Assembly: GCA_034190295.1 (NCBI GenBank)
Contig: JAXHSW010000020.1
Span: 1-64,000 of the forward strand
Direction: 5' to 3'
Origin: Okeania sp034190295
GTDB lineage: Bacteria > Cyanobacteriota > Cyanobacteriia > Cyanobacteriales > Microcoleaceae
DNA: 64,000 bases
The notes beneath the pieces were generated by a model. It was not told the DNA's origin, ran no database searches, and was given only the letters and a program-made list of their open reading frames with translations. A program made the translations under genes and the position numbers. Within the stretch, counting starts at the first letter, position 1, and each line of letters begins with the position of its first letter. Shown piece by piece: positions 26,789-35,706 of the stretch.

Positions 26789-27877
26789 ATGGCTTCAGCT
26801 ACAGATAACAAAGAAAAACAAAAAGCTTTAGATTCAGTCCTGAAAACTATAGAAAAAAGTTTTGGTAAAGGGTCAATTGTCCGTTTGGGAGATGCTACCC
26901 GGATGAAGGTAGAAACCATCCCCAGTGGAGCATTGACTTTAGACTTAGCATTGGGAGGTGGCTTGCCCAAGGGCAGAGTTATTGAAATATATGGCCCAGA
27001 AAGTTCGGGGAAAACTACCCTTGCTTTACACGCGATCGCCGAAATTCAGAAAACAGGAGGTGTTGCAGCTTTTGTAGATGCGGAACACGCTCTTGACCCC
27101 ACTTATGCTGCTGCATTAGGGGTAGATATCGAAAATTTACTGGTCTCCCAACCTGATACTGGGGAGATGGGTTTGGAAGTAGTGGATCATCTGGTTCGAT
27201 CTGTAGCTGTTGATATTGTAGTTGTTGACTCGGTGGCAGCATTAGTTCCTAGAGCTGAAATTGAGGGGGACATGGGAGATTCTCACATGGGTCTCCAAGC
27301 TCGTTTAATGAGTCAAGCGTTACGGAAAATTACAGGTAATATTGGTAAGTCTGGTTGTACTGTTGTCTTTCTCAACCAACTTCGACAAAAAATAGGTGTT
27401 GTTTATGGTAATCCAGAAACTACTACTGGTGGTAATGCTCTTAAGTTTTATGCTTCGGTAAGACTTGATATTCGTCGTACACAAACTCTGAAAAAATCTT
27501 CAGAGGAATATGGTATTCATGTTAAGGTAAAAGTTGCTAAAAATAAGGTAGCTCCTCCATTCCGTATTGCTGAGTTTGATATTATTTTTGGTAAAGGAAT
27601 TTCTAGTTTCGGTTGTATTATTGACCTAGCTGAAGAGACAGAAGTAATTAAGCGTAAAGGTGCTTGGTATAGCTACGGAGGAAGTAATTTCGCTCAAGGT
27701 AGAGAGAAAGCGATCGCTTATATGGAAGAAAATCCTGATTTTGCTAAAAAAATTGAAGACCAAGTTCGGGAAAAGTTAAATCACGGTGCTTTGGTTTCTG
27801 CTAATTCTGTGGCACCACCTGATGATATGGAAGAGGAAGAGGAAGAAGATGAAGTAGAAATTTTAGAAGAAGAGTAA
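26789..27877 (+). CDS. recA: Recombinase RecA
   Basis: The product is 362 aa. Walker A GPESSGKT is at 69-76, Walker B VDIVVVDSVAAL at 141-152, the L1/L2 region includes QLRQKIGVVYGNPETTTGGN, and the acidic C-terminal tail ends MEEEEEEDEVEILEEE. It forms filaments on single-stranded DNA for recombination and repair. The gene stands alone; the acidic tail is longer than average but such tails vary in cyanobacteria. The start MASATDNKEKQKALD agrees with relatives. Confidence 0.98.
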   Translation: MASATDNKEKQKALDSVLKTIEKSFGKGSIVRLGDATRMKVETIPSGALTLDLALGGGLPKGRVIEIYGPESSGKTTLALHAIAEIQKTGGVAAFVDAEHALDPTYAAALGVDIENLLVSQPDTGEMGLEVVDHLVRSVAVDIVVVDSVAALVPRAEIEGDMGDSHMGLQARLMSQALRKITGNIGKSGCTVVFLNQLRQKIGVVYGNPETTTGGNALKFYASVRLDIRRTQTLKKSSEEYGIHVKVKVAKNKVAPPFRIAEFDIIFGKGISSFGCIIDLAEETEVIKRKGAWYSYGGSNFAQGREKAIAYMEENPDFAKKIEDQVREKLNHGALVSANSVAPPDDMEEEEEEDEVEILEEE

Positions 27878-27955
27878 ATTTTAGCTTTGATTAAGTATTT
27901 CAAAGCTGCAGTTATTTTATTAATCACGGCTTATCCATAGACACTATATTGACTG

Positions 27956-28015
27956 AGGGCGAATGCCATTCGCCCCTACATATGGTGTTTTCAAGGTAAT
28001 TATGCGTAAGTCCTG
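27956..28015. mobile_element. Half copy of a CAGGACTTACGCA-family element
   Basis: Only the right part is present: the internal palindrome gggcgaatgccattcgccc, then catatggtg and the end tatgcgtaagtcctg. The left inverted end is missing. Full copies lie at 29265, 40550, 48567 and 59624. A ctcctga heptamer array follows at 28088-28117. Confidence 0.7.
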
Positions 28016-28085
28016 ATTAATGATAAATCTACAGATTATGCAACTTTGACACTCCAAGCACTACTAATCTTTATTTCTTCTTCCT

Positions 28086-28118
<33 letters not shown>

Positions 28119-28160
28119 AGTAATTAAGACTAATATCATACACGCTCTTCACCAACACCA

Positions 28161-29048
28161 TTATTTCTTTCGTAAAAAATCAAGCAACTCTCTATTCACT
28201 GTATGAGGTACTTCCTGCTGAATCCAGTGGCCACATTCAGGGATGACTTTTAACCAAAAAGGAGCTGCAATTAGTCGATCTAAACCTTCTGTCAGTTTTT
28301 GACTTAAAAAAGAATCTTCTTTTCCCCACAAAATTAAAGTAGGTGCTGTTATTAATGATGGCTTAGTATTAAAGTTTTTTAGCCAGTTTTGAGGTAAAAG
28401 AAATTGACGATAGTGATTAATTGCCGATACCAGCGCTCCTGGTTTTTCCAGAGCTGCTTGATAAATTTGAGTAATTTCAGTAGTAAAGACACTTTTGCGA
28501 ATAGCTTGCCCTTGAAAAACCCCTTTAATAAATTCTCTTAAATTTTGCTGAATCAGCCATTCTGGAATACCAGGAACTTGGAATGCTAATATATACCAAC
28601 TTCGCCATAGTTGATCTATATTTCCTGTTATTTCTTGAATCAGTTTTTGTGGATGGGCCGCATTTAAAATTGCTAGGCGGTTAAGACATTGAGGAAACTT
28701 TTGGGCCAGATGCCACGCGATCGCTCCTCCCCAATCATGGCCTACAATATGAGCTTTAACATAACCCAAACGTTCAATTAATCCCCGAATATCAGCAGCT
28801 AGAGTATCTAAGTCATAGCCGTTATCTGGTTTCTCGGAATCGTTGTACCCTCGTAAATCTGGTACTACAACTTTATAATGACGGGCCAATGCAGGGATTT
28901 GATAGCGCCAAGAATACCAAAATTCAGGGAACCCATGAAGGAGTATAACTAATTCTCCTTCGCCCTGAGTAACATAATGTAGCCGTACATTATTAGTGTC
29001 TACGAAAAAATGTTGCCATTGAGACTCTATAAGACTCATAATTTGCAA
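28161..29048 (-). CDS. Alpha/beta hydrolase, epoxide-hydrolase-like
   Basis: The product is 295 aa; a start at Met4 (MSLIESQWQHFF) is equally possible. The oxyanion motif HGFPEFWYSW is at 38-47, the nucleophile Asp105 lies in VGHDWGGA, and the general-base His274 in ECGHWIQQE. An Asp nucleophile in GHDWGG marks the epoxide hydrolase/haloalkane dehalogenase branch rather than esterases. The cap region (about 130-220) has two Tyr-bearing helices as in epoxide hydrolases. Substrate unknown. It stands alone. Confidence 0.88.
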   Translation of the reverse strand: MQIMSLIESQWQHFFVDTNNVRLHYVTQGEGELVILLHGFPEFWYSWRYQIPALARHYKVVVPDLRGYNDSEKPDNGYDLDTLAADIRGLIERLGYVKAHIVGHDWGGAIAWHLAQKFPQCLNRLAILNAAHPQKLIQEITGNIDQLWRSWYILAFQVPGIPEWLIQQNLREFIKGVFQGQAIRKSVFTTEITQIYQAALEKPGALVSAINHYRQFLLPQNWLKNFNTKPSLITAPTLILWGKEDSFLSQKLTEGLDRLIAAPFWLKVIPECGHWIQQEVPHTVNRELLDFLRKK

Positions 29049-29209
29049 TCAACTCTCCTCTATTACCACCAGACTTGTCTAATTTAGTAGTAGGTTTTGT
29101 CTGGTTAATATTAAACTTTTAATTTATCTATTTCTAGATTAACATCTGTTCAAGCTAGATGTAGATAAATACGACATAAGTAGCTTTTCTTCTCTGAATT
29201 ACAGATATT

Positions 29210-29522
29210 TTCAACAATTAATAATTAATAATTAATAATTAATTATTAACAAATACATCTCCTTCAGGACTTACGCAAATTGACTTTTAAAGCACCATCT
29301 GTAGGGGTGAATGGTATTCGCCCTCCCCATAAGTAGAGTCTCTGCATAAGTCCTCTCCTTGAAAAGAAGAAGATTGACGCGATCGGGAAAATTTTTTCTT
29401 CTGTTGGTTGATTGGAGGTCAGCGAGGAGACCTTGCCATACTACCCTACGGGAAGCTCCGAAGATCGACCGCTTTTTTCTCCTTTAAAGGAAAGGTTTTA
29501 AACCTCGATTATTCGGTAAGTT
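29210..29522 (+). repeat. Composite intergenic repeat, copy I, split by a small transposon
   Basis: It has the heptamer head tcaacaattaataatt, the start of the first hairpin (tctcctt), then an inserted CAGGACTTACGCA element, and resumes at ctccttgaaaagaagaagat. It goes on through the GGTCGA-type cassette (ttggttgattggagg, then gaagatcgaccgc, with a nested ttcgg-type palindrome), ctcctttaaaggaaag and the end attattcggtaag. The two parts join correctly if the insertion is removed. Confidence 0.8.
29265..29354. mobile_element. CAGGACTTACGCA-family element inside composite repeat I
   Basis: The ends caggacttacgca and tgcataagtcct are inverted repeats. TCCTT flanks the element at 29260-29264 and again at 29356-29360, allowing one base (c for the expected final g) at the right end. 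The 5-bp duplication and the interrupted host repeat show a real insertion. Confidence 0.75.
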
Positions 29523-29634
29523 GCTAATTTTTATACAAATTTCAGAAAAATTTTCCCGATCTACTCAGACTTGATGGAATTGAAGAGAGATTTATATGAA
29601 ATACTAAATTTGTTTCCATAATTTTTCCCCCATT

Positions 29635-29664
29635 ATAATCTATGATTTAATGGGGGATTCAAAA
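29635..29664. repeat. Hairpin cccccatta/taatggggg
   Basis: A nine-base-pair stem surrounds the loop taatctatgattt. A related hairpin (ccgttataatctttgattta with acgg) is at about 62307-62330; the loop is nearly the same while the stem differs. No T run follows on either strand, so a standard terminator is not supported. Confidence 0.5.
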
Positions 29665-29810
29665 CTGACGTTTTCCCCACGGCTATTGATAAGATTATAA
29701 CATCAAAAATGTGCGCACCTATTGCTCAATTATTTTTCTGGTTGAAATTCATCTCACCGTTAAATAAGTGCGATTATAACGGCTCGAGAACTTTCAACAT
29801 TTATGATAAA

Positions 29811-30176
29811 CTAGATAACCTGGTTGAGACTTAAATCTTCCTGGGGAAGTTGACTAGAGTTTGGACAAGGCTGAATCTGATTTTTCAGTAAATTAGCTAG
29901 CTCTTGTAACTGACTAATTGCTTCAGCTCCTTCTAATTTCATTAGTTCGCGATCGTCTCGCATCTCTGTCCATGTAATACCATAATCTGATACTAGAAAG
30001 CGAATCAGATGATTCTCTCCCAAGCTGACCATAAATGAGGCACTATTCATTTTACCTCCGCAGGTATAACAAGATGCCAAATATCCTCTATTCTCCAGCA
30101 CAATTGCCAGAGCTTGCAAGTTCATTACTAGGTCTTGTACAAATTGACGATGTTGTTCTGCAAGTCTCAGAAACAC
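29811..30176 (-). CDS. DUF1815 family protein
   Basis: The product is 121 aa: MFLRLAEQHRQFVQDLVMNL, then LENRGYLASCYTCGG, NSASFMVSLGENHLIRFLVS and DYGITWTEMRDDRELMKLEG. The family is restricted to cyanobacteria and highly conserved, with no assigned function. There is no signal peptide. The CYTC pair could bind metal or form a disulfide; this is only a guess. The last 20 residues are variable. It stands alone. Confidence 0.85.
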   Translation of the reverse strand: MFLRLAEQHRQFVQDLVMNLQALAIVLENRGYLASCYTCGGKMNSASFMVSLGENHLIRFLVSDYGITWTEMRDDRELMKLEGAEAISQLQELANLLKNQIQPCPNSSQLPQEDLSLNQVI

Positions 30177-30634
30177 TGTTATCCTCCTATCACCACACCG
30201 TTAAATTTTAGACTTTGTTAAGGTCTTATGAAAATTTGGTGTTTGGCTTTTAAACATTAAGTATATCCTTAATATTTTTTTTAGCAAATTTCTTGAGTAG
30301 CCTTGAATACCAGATACTTGATTAGGTTAACTAATATAATTTTTGAGCAAGATATCAAGAGCAACGTCCACCTATGCCCTATTTCTTTACTTTACAAAGA
30401 TTCAAACACTATATTTAGGTTCCTAAATTAGAAATTTGAGTTCCTCAAATCTACAAATTATACAAATAATTAATCATGGTTATAAGTTAGTATAGTCTCA
30501 ATATATATGAAAGTTACTTTCAATTATTAATTATTAATTATTACCTTTCCTTAGACTGCTATAAAATTAAATTTATCGCAAATCAAACTCTCATGAAAAT
30601 CATTCATTGTTTAATCTTTTAGATATAGTTGTTA

Positions 30635-30927
30635 TATTATGTCCGGATAATTAGTTATAAAAAAACTTTCTCCTTTTCCTCCTCTTCCTTCTTGCTTTTT
30701 CCTTCTTCCTTCCCCTCCACCGTCTGGGCTCGCGGGTGGGTTGACTCGGTCCGACTGACTCCTCCTTCAAGAATTTAGAATTAAGAATTTAGAATTTAGA
30801 ATTACCTCTCCTTGAAAAGAAGAGGATTGGGTTAAAAGGAATTTTTTTCTTTTTTCTCCATGAATGGAGAGGCTTTATACCTTAATTTTTCGGTAATTTA
30901 TTTATAACTATTCAACCGGACATGATA
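30635..30927. mobile_element. TATCATGTTCGG-family element carrying a composite repeat
   Basis: The ends tattatgtccggataatta and, reversed, tatcatgtccggttgaata are inverted repeats, flanked by TTA on both sides (30632-30634 and 30928-30930). At 293 bp it is more than twice the 128-bp copies in the tandem array at 48.7 and 49.2 kb. Its inside holds composite repeat copy J. Confidence 0.75.
30765..30898 (+). repeat. Composite intergenic repeat, copy J
   Basis: The heptamer slot holds agaattt/agaatta units instead of taataat. The first hairpin is cctctccttgaaaagaagag with g, the second is ctccatgaatggag at 30856-30869, and the end is aatttttcggtaat. It is a good example of module order kept while module sequence changes. 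Confidence 0.8.
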
Positions 30928-31135
30928 TTACTTACTATTTTTAAAATATCAAAAGTTAGCATCAAGTTAAAATCTATTTAACCTTGATGCTAAATTAATA
31001 CTAATTAATATTATTAAATAAATATTCTACGAAATATTTTACCCTGAAAATACTATGATTAATGCTTGCTAATTAAAAATTAACTATTAGCTATTAAATT
31101 TTTCTAGTTGCGTTCTTAACTTCATAGACCGGGAA

Positions 31136-31348
31136 TTATTGAATTTGCCACCATCCCAAAGCAGGACCAATAAATCTAACTGTTAACCAGCCAACAATCA
31201 GAAATCCAATACCAATCCATGCACCAGTTGAAGTCAACTGCATAAATTTCTCACTTTGACTTTTAGTAATTGGCAGCCAAGAAATAAACCGTGCTTCTTG
31301 GCCATACTGTTCTCCTAGTGATTCTTTACGACGCTTTGCTTCGCCCAT
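31136..31348 (-). CDS. DUF2839 family small membrane protein
   Basis: The product is 70 aa: MGEAKRRKESLGEQYGQEAR, then ISWLPITKSQSEKFMQLTS and one membrane segment (GAWIGIGFLIVGWLTVRFIG), ending PALGWWQIQ. The basic N-terminus followed by an SQ-bearing linker and a single helix matches DUF2839, a cyanobacterial family of unknown role. Probably in the thylakoid or plasma membrane. It stands alone. Confidence 0.85.
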   Translation of the reverse strand: MGEAKRRKESLGEQYGQEARFISWLPITKSQSEKFMQLTSTGAWIGIGFLIVGWLTVRFIGPALGWWQIQ

Positions 31349-31635
31349 AATTATTTCAATAGTTATTTAAGTAATTTTAATTTAGATCATAACAGTGAGC
31401 CTCGACAAGAATAAACTTTTTCTGTTAAATCTATTTAAGAAAAAATCAAAAAAGTTAACTTTAAGAATTAGTTCTTAATCAATTAGTTAAGTTAAAATTG
31501 GAGCAAGATGCTCCCACAAGCTTAACCGTGACAAAAATAATGAGATATTAATACCATTGTACGTCACCAATTCGACGGCTCCCCTATCTGACTTCTGACT
31601 TGCAGACTTGCTGACTTGCAGACTTGCTGACTTTC

Positions 31636-33174
31636 TTAAGTTAACCATGTAGTATCTAAGTAATCAATCTTGGCAAAAGGACTAAGAGCTGCTAAAACTT
31701 GCTTGCCATAACTACGACGAATTACACGACTATCCAGCAAAGCAACAACACCTTGAGACTCTCTAACAGAGGCAATAGAACGTTGCAATTCCTGTAGCGC
31801 TTTTGGTAAAAGGTATAATCTAAACCAATCTAAACCCCGTTGCTTATAAAAATTTACTCGTCCAGATACTAAGGGACTTTCCAAAGATGGAAGGGGTAAA
31901 GTAGCAATTATCAATAATTTAGGTGCTTTTAATTCTCTTTGATGCTTTTGCCAAAACTCCCAACCAGTAATCAAAATGCCTTGTACTCCAGGAGAATTTG
32001 TTTCTACTTGAACTCGGGAACCAAATTCAGAGGCCAAAACAGCCCCCACTTGAGCTTTAAGTGGTACATCTCCAATGACGATCGCGATTAATCCATCAAC
32101 AGCATTAGAACTGATATACAATAAAGTCCTAATTTCTTGAATTAATGCTTCCTGAAATTTAGGTGTATTTGGCATGGGCAAACCATTGGGCAAATATAGT
32201 TGAATCATCTCATTGCGGCGATCGGGGGAAAACTTAACGCAGGTAACATCCCCTAACCCCATCATCTTTCTATAGTTAGCAGCTTGAGCATCTAGGTCTA
32301 ATGCTCCTCCAATAATCACTACAGGTTGTTTAGTCCAAATATTCTTGAGAGCTTCAGATAAATCACAAGGAGTGCAGTATAAAGAAAATGACCCTCTCTG
32401 GCGATGAATTTCTGCCCACCTTAGTTGTCCATCGCTCTGCCACTTCAACCAAAAATCATTATTCAAATTATTACGATGTAATTCCTTGTTTGTTGGGGTC
32501 AATGACAAACATTCGATGAGATTTTGTAAAATCTGCTCCTCATCTTGTTCTATTAAATAGCAACTGTAGGGGTTTGCTGGATGTTGGAAGAGCGATCGTG
32601 TTAAATTTATCCTAGCTTCCCGAATAAAGTCAGCTCGATCGGAGTAAACTTCCATCAGTTGATTCCAGTCAGCAGGTAAAAAACTGGTAGTTAAATGATT
32701 TTGAACCCAAGTTTCTAGATCGTCTGCCCAATCTATAATTGTGGGAATACCTTGAGAAAACTGTCCATCTGACCATTGGTTAATTAACCAAGCTTCAGGA
32801 GTTATCAGTAGTAGTCCATTAAAGTCAGAGTCTTGTTGTGGATAAGTCTGAATTGCTTTATTGGGCAGTGATGAGCTACTGTATGAATTATTGGCAAGCA
32901 ATTTAGGAATTTCTACCTTAAGTAAATGTTCCTGTACTGACTGAGGAGCAACTAATATTGTTTTTTGAGGCCACATTAAAATTGGTAGTAGGTAGCTTAA
33001 CTGATATTGTTGATTATGACTACCTGGTGGAGACCCTGTTTGAATCAAAGCACTACGTCCCAGTCGCAAGGCCCTCGCTACTAAACGTGCCATCGTCAAA
33101 TTATGAGGCCAGTGAGGTTCATTTTGCGATCGCAGGAAATTACGCAGGGATATATGGACTTCTACTTCGATCAC
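31636..33174 (-). CDS. Degenerate DinG-like (XPD/Rad3 type) helicase
   Basis: The product is 512 aa with a GTG start, 5 bases after the upstream pentapeptide gene. The N-terminus (HWPHNLTMARLVARALRLGR) and the C-terminal domain (QELQRSIASVRESQGVVALL, then DSRVIRRSYGKQVLAALSP) are those of a cyanobacterial DinG-related family. The P-loop position reads QTGSPPGSH (45-53) instead of a TGTGKT-type sequence, no DEAH box is evident, and the motif VI Gly-Arg pair is absent. ATP hydrolysis is therefore doubtful. It may bind DNA or partners without unwinding. Tight coupling to a pentapeptide-repeat gene is notable. Confidence 0.75.
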   Translation of the reverse strand: MIEVEVHISLRNFLRSQNEPHWPHNLTMARLVARALRLGRSALIQTGSPPGSHNQQYQLSYLLPILMWPQKTILVAPQSVQEHLLKVEIPKLLANNSYSSSSLPNKAIQTYPQQDSDFNGLLLITPEAWLINQWSDGQFSQGIPTIIDWADDLETWVQNHLTTSFLPADWNQLMEVYSDRADFIREARINLTRSLFQHPANPYSCYLIEQDEEQILQNLIECLSLTPTNKELHRNNLNNDFWLKWQSDGQLRWAEIHRQRGSFSLYCTPCDLSEALKNIWTKQPVVIIGGALDLDAQAANYRKMMGLGDVTCVKFSPDRRNEMIQLYLPNGLPMPNTPKFQEALIQEIRTLLYISSNAVDGLIAIVIGDVPLKAQVGAVLASEFGSRVQVETNSPGVQGILITGWEFWQKHQRELKAPKLLIIATLPLPSLESPLVSGRVNFYKQRGLDWFRLYLLPKALQELQRSIASVRESQGVVALLDSRVIRRSYGKQVLAALSPFAKIDYLDTTWLT

Positions 33175-33179
33175 AAACT

Positions 33180-34697
33180 TTAACCCAAATAATTAAAGCT
33201 GTTGATAAAATCAACCACCTTATTTTTAGGAGGCAAAGAAAATGCTTGCTCTACGCTCCTTTGAGAGTTTTTTTGATCGAAGTCTGGATTACTACTTACT
33301 ACTAAACTCTGACCACTTGAATTATTTAAAATCAACTGAGTAGGGCTGGAAAAAAAAGTAATTTTGCGTCTAACAGACTCGATAATTGTTTGAATTCGCT
33401 GATTTTTTTTGACAAGTTTTTCCATTCCTATTTCTAATTCTAATATTTTGGTATTCATTTTTTGTAAAGGAATATTTTTGACAATTTCTATCACGTTAAC
33501 TTGAGCTTTTTTAGCATCAGCAAAAGGAAAAATCACAATAAATGCTAGCAGAAATAAAAGTTCATCACTATCTACTCTAAAATTCAAAATAGTTTTTCGG
33601 TAGTTAACTTCAATGCTGGGAGGGTGAGTAATAAAATTATAATCCTTAGCCAAGTGATAGTAAGTTGTAGCAAGAGCTACATTAGCTTTGAAGTCTAAAG
33701 GTGAATCAACAATAATTTGAACTGTTGGGGATTTTTGGTTAAAAAATCTCTTAGACTCTGCTGATGATTTAAAATAATAGACTTGGCTACAATCTCCATT
33801 GGGGCTAGTATCAATCCATTCACAAACAATTTCCTCAGCTTTAATATTTAATCTGGGGACTTCATAAAGTTTGGCCCCAGTCAAAATTGCCCCTGATAAA
33901 TCTACTCCCACTAAATCAGCTCTAATTAAATTGGCTTCTGTTAAATCAGCATGAACTAAACTGGCATTAGTTAATTTTGTATTAGTTAAATTTGCTCCAC
34001 GAAGATTTGCCCCACTCAACTTAACATTACTCAGGTTAGCATTAGTTAAGTCAGCTCCATTAAAAATAGCCCATCTCAGATTAGCTCCATTGAAATTGAC
34101 ATTCCTAAGATTAGCCATACTTAGATTAGTCTGTCTTAATTCAGCATTGGTAAAATCAGCTCCTTGTAAATCTGCTTTTGTTAGATCGGCACTATGGAGG
34201 ATAGCTTGTTCTAGATTAGTTCTTTGTCCTATGGCAACTCGTAGATTTACATTACTAAGATTAGCTTGGCTTAAGTTTGCTTCTGTCAGGATAGCTTCTC
34301 TCATATCAGCACCACTGAGATTAACTCGCCGAAGATTAGCTTGAGTCATATTTACTCTGACTAATTCTCCTCTGAGTACTGTAGCTTCTACTAATTGAGC
34401 TTCAGTCAGATTCGCCTGGACTAGATTGGCCACATTTAGAGTAGCTTTATTCAATATTGCCTTGTTGAGATTGGCACCGCTAAGGCGAGCTACATTAAGA
34501 TTAGCTTTACTCAAATTGGTTTCACTAAGATTTGCAGCACTAAGATTAGAGACAAATAGGTTAGCATTACTGAAATTACTTTGACTTAAGTTCATTTTAC
34601 TTAGGTTAGCTTCTGTCAGGTTGATGGCAGTAAAATTTCTTTCCCCTTGTGCATATCTTTTGACTAATTCGTATCTTTTTAATATTTCTTCTGACAT
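33180..34697 (-). CDS. Pentapeptide-repeat protein with conserved C-terminal domain
   Basis: The product is 505 aa. Residues about 20-280 are tandem pentapeptides of the A(N/D)LXX type (LTEANLSKMNLSQSNFSNAN), which form a right-handed quadrilateral beta-helix. A C-terminal domain follows (SPNGDCSQVYYFKSSAESKR, IIVDSPLDFKANVALATTYY, then LLFLLAFIVIFPFADA and a coiled coil). The same architecture is found in the paralogue at 35706. Some pentapeptide proteins mimic DNA and bind gyrase; that is not shown here. It is followed after 5 bp by the helicase-like gene, so the two form an operon. Confidence 0.88.
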   Translation of the reverse strand: MSEEILKRYELVKRYAQGERNFTAINLTEANLSKMNLSQSNFSNANLFVSNLSAANLSETNLSKANLNVARLSGANLNKAILNKATLNVANLVQANLTEAQLVEATVLRGELVRVNMTQANLRRVNLSGADMREAILTEANLSQANLSNVNLRVAIGQRTNLEQAILHSADLTKADLQGADFTNAELRQTNLSMANLRNVNFNGANLRWAIFNGADLTNANLSNVKLSGANLRGANLTNTKLTNASLVHADLTEANLIRADLVGVDLSGAILTGAKLYEVPRLNIKAEEIVCEWIDTSPNGDCSQVYYFKSSAESKRFFNQKSPTVQIIVDSPLDFKANVALATTYYHLAKDYNFITHPPSIEVNYRKTILNFRVDSDELLFLLAFIVIFPFADAKKAQVNVIEIVKNIPLQKMNTKILELEIGMEKLVKKNQRIQTIIESVRRKITFFSSPTQLILNNSSGQSLVVSSNPDFDQKNSQRSVEQAFSLPPKNKVVDFINSFNYLG

Positions 34698-35588
34698 CTG
34701 TTGTTGATTAAGTCAAGTTGACTAAATATTTTTTTCTACTGAATTTTAACTAGCGATCGGTATTTTCCGTTAGGAAACACTTTTTAATATGATTTTTTGG
34801 CGTTGGTAAAGCGCGTGTATGATATTAATCTTAATTATTTAGGAGTAAACCCATCCCTAACCCCTCCTGGGAGGGTCATTTCAGTTATCAGTTATCAGTT
34901 ATGAGTTATCAGTACCTCTAGCTAAAGCAAGAGGCTTGACATAAGGAATACTCTTTTTTTTATCCCCTTAAAAGGGGAGGCTTTAAACCACAATTTTTCG
35001 GTAACTCAGGAGTCAGGAGGTCATTTCAGTTATCAGTACCGACCACTAAAGCTTGCAGCTTACGAAAATACGCTCACTGAATATTTTTTCATCCCCTTAA
35101 AAAGGGAGGCTTTGGACCTCATTTTTTGGTAAAGAAAGAAGAATAAAGAGTAACTAATTTATCAACTTAGTTAAAAGTTTTACATCACTTAGCTTTCAGG
35201 AATTTTGTAACTACAGGAAAATAACTCGCTAAACTTAAGTATAGCGAGAAATTCAGCCTCTTAATATTTACTTTAGAAATCAGCTCTTATAGCAATTTTC
35301 ACATAGATAGACTACAGTGGTAAAAGCATTTTTCTACTCCCCTACTCCCTAAGCAAAAATAATTTTGTAGTTTACTTAAATGAAAAGCGTTTTCAACAAT
35401 TAATAATTAATAATTAATAATTAATAATTACCTCTCCTTGAAAAGAATAGGATTGACTAAAAGGAAAATTTTGTCTTGTTTTTCCTTTAAAGGAGAGGGT
35501 TTAAACCTTAATTATTCGGTAAGAATAAAACTTTTAAATTTGAGATAATAATGTTTAAGAATAATTTGGCATTAATCAACTAATTTTC
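34698..35588. other. Gene-free spacer with three composite-repeat copies
   Basis: No gene. It contains a ggcgttggtaaagcgcg end (34799-34832; a mirrored relative is at 28127-28163), cagttat heptamers (34882-34905), composite copy K (34925-35005, left part missing), copy L (35060-35133, with the flank ccgaccactaaagcttgcag shared with 56270), and complete copy M (35392-35523, second hairpin tcctttaaaggagag). A GGGTGCATCTCA-type element follows at 35589. Confidence 0.7.
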
Positions 35589-35706
35589 GGGTACATCTCA
35601 ATAATTTACAAAAATACTTTTTTCCTATTCCCTATTCCCTGTTCCCAGCTCCGGTGTTCCCTAAAAGCGATAAATTTTTGGCTTTCTTCAAAACTGAGAT
35701 GCACCC
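35589..35706. mobile_element. Inverted-end element, GGGTGCATCTCA family, copy 2, 8-bp duplication
   Basis: The ends gggtacatctca and, reversed, gggtgcatctca are inverted repeats. TAATTTTC flanks both sides (35581-35588 and 35707-35714). The inside has a ccctatt heptamer run. The right junction forms part of the stop codon of the pentapeptide gene (GAA AAT TAG); the same TAG would be read before insertion, so the protein is unchanged. Confidence 0.85.

Larger units (their letters stand above)
30177..31135. other. Gene-free spacer dominated by a nested element pair
   Basis: No gene. It contains a partial composite head (about 30520-30560), a TATCATGTCCGG-type element at 30635-30927 and within it composite repeat copy J (30765-30898). 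The remaining AT-rich sequence shows nothing I can name. Confidence 0.6.

Noticed and set aside
29635..29664. Hairpin as a terminator for DUF1815 or another gene
   Set aside because: Strong stem but no T run on either strand and not close to a gene end.
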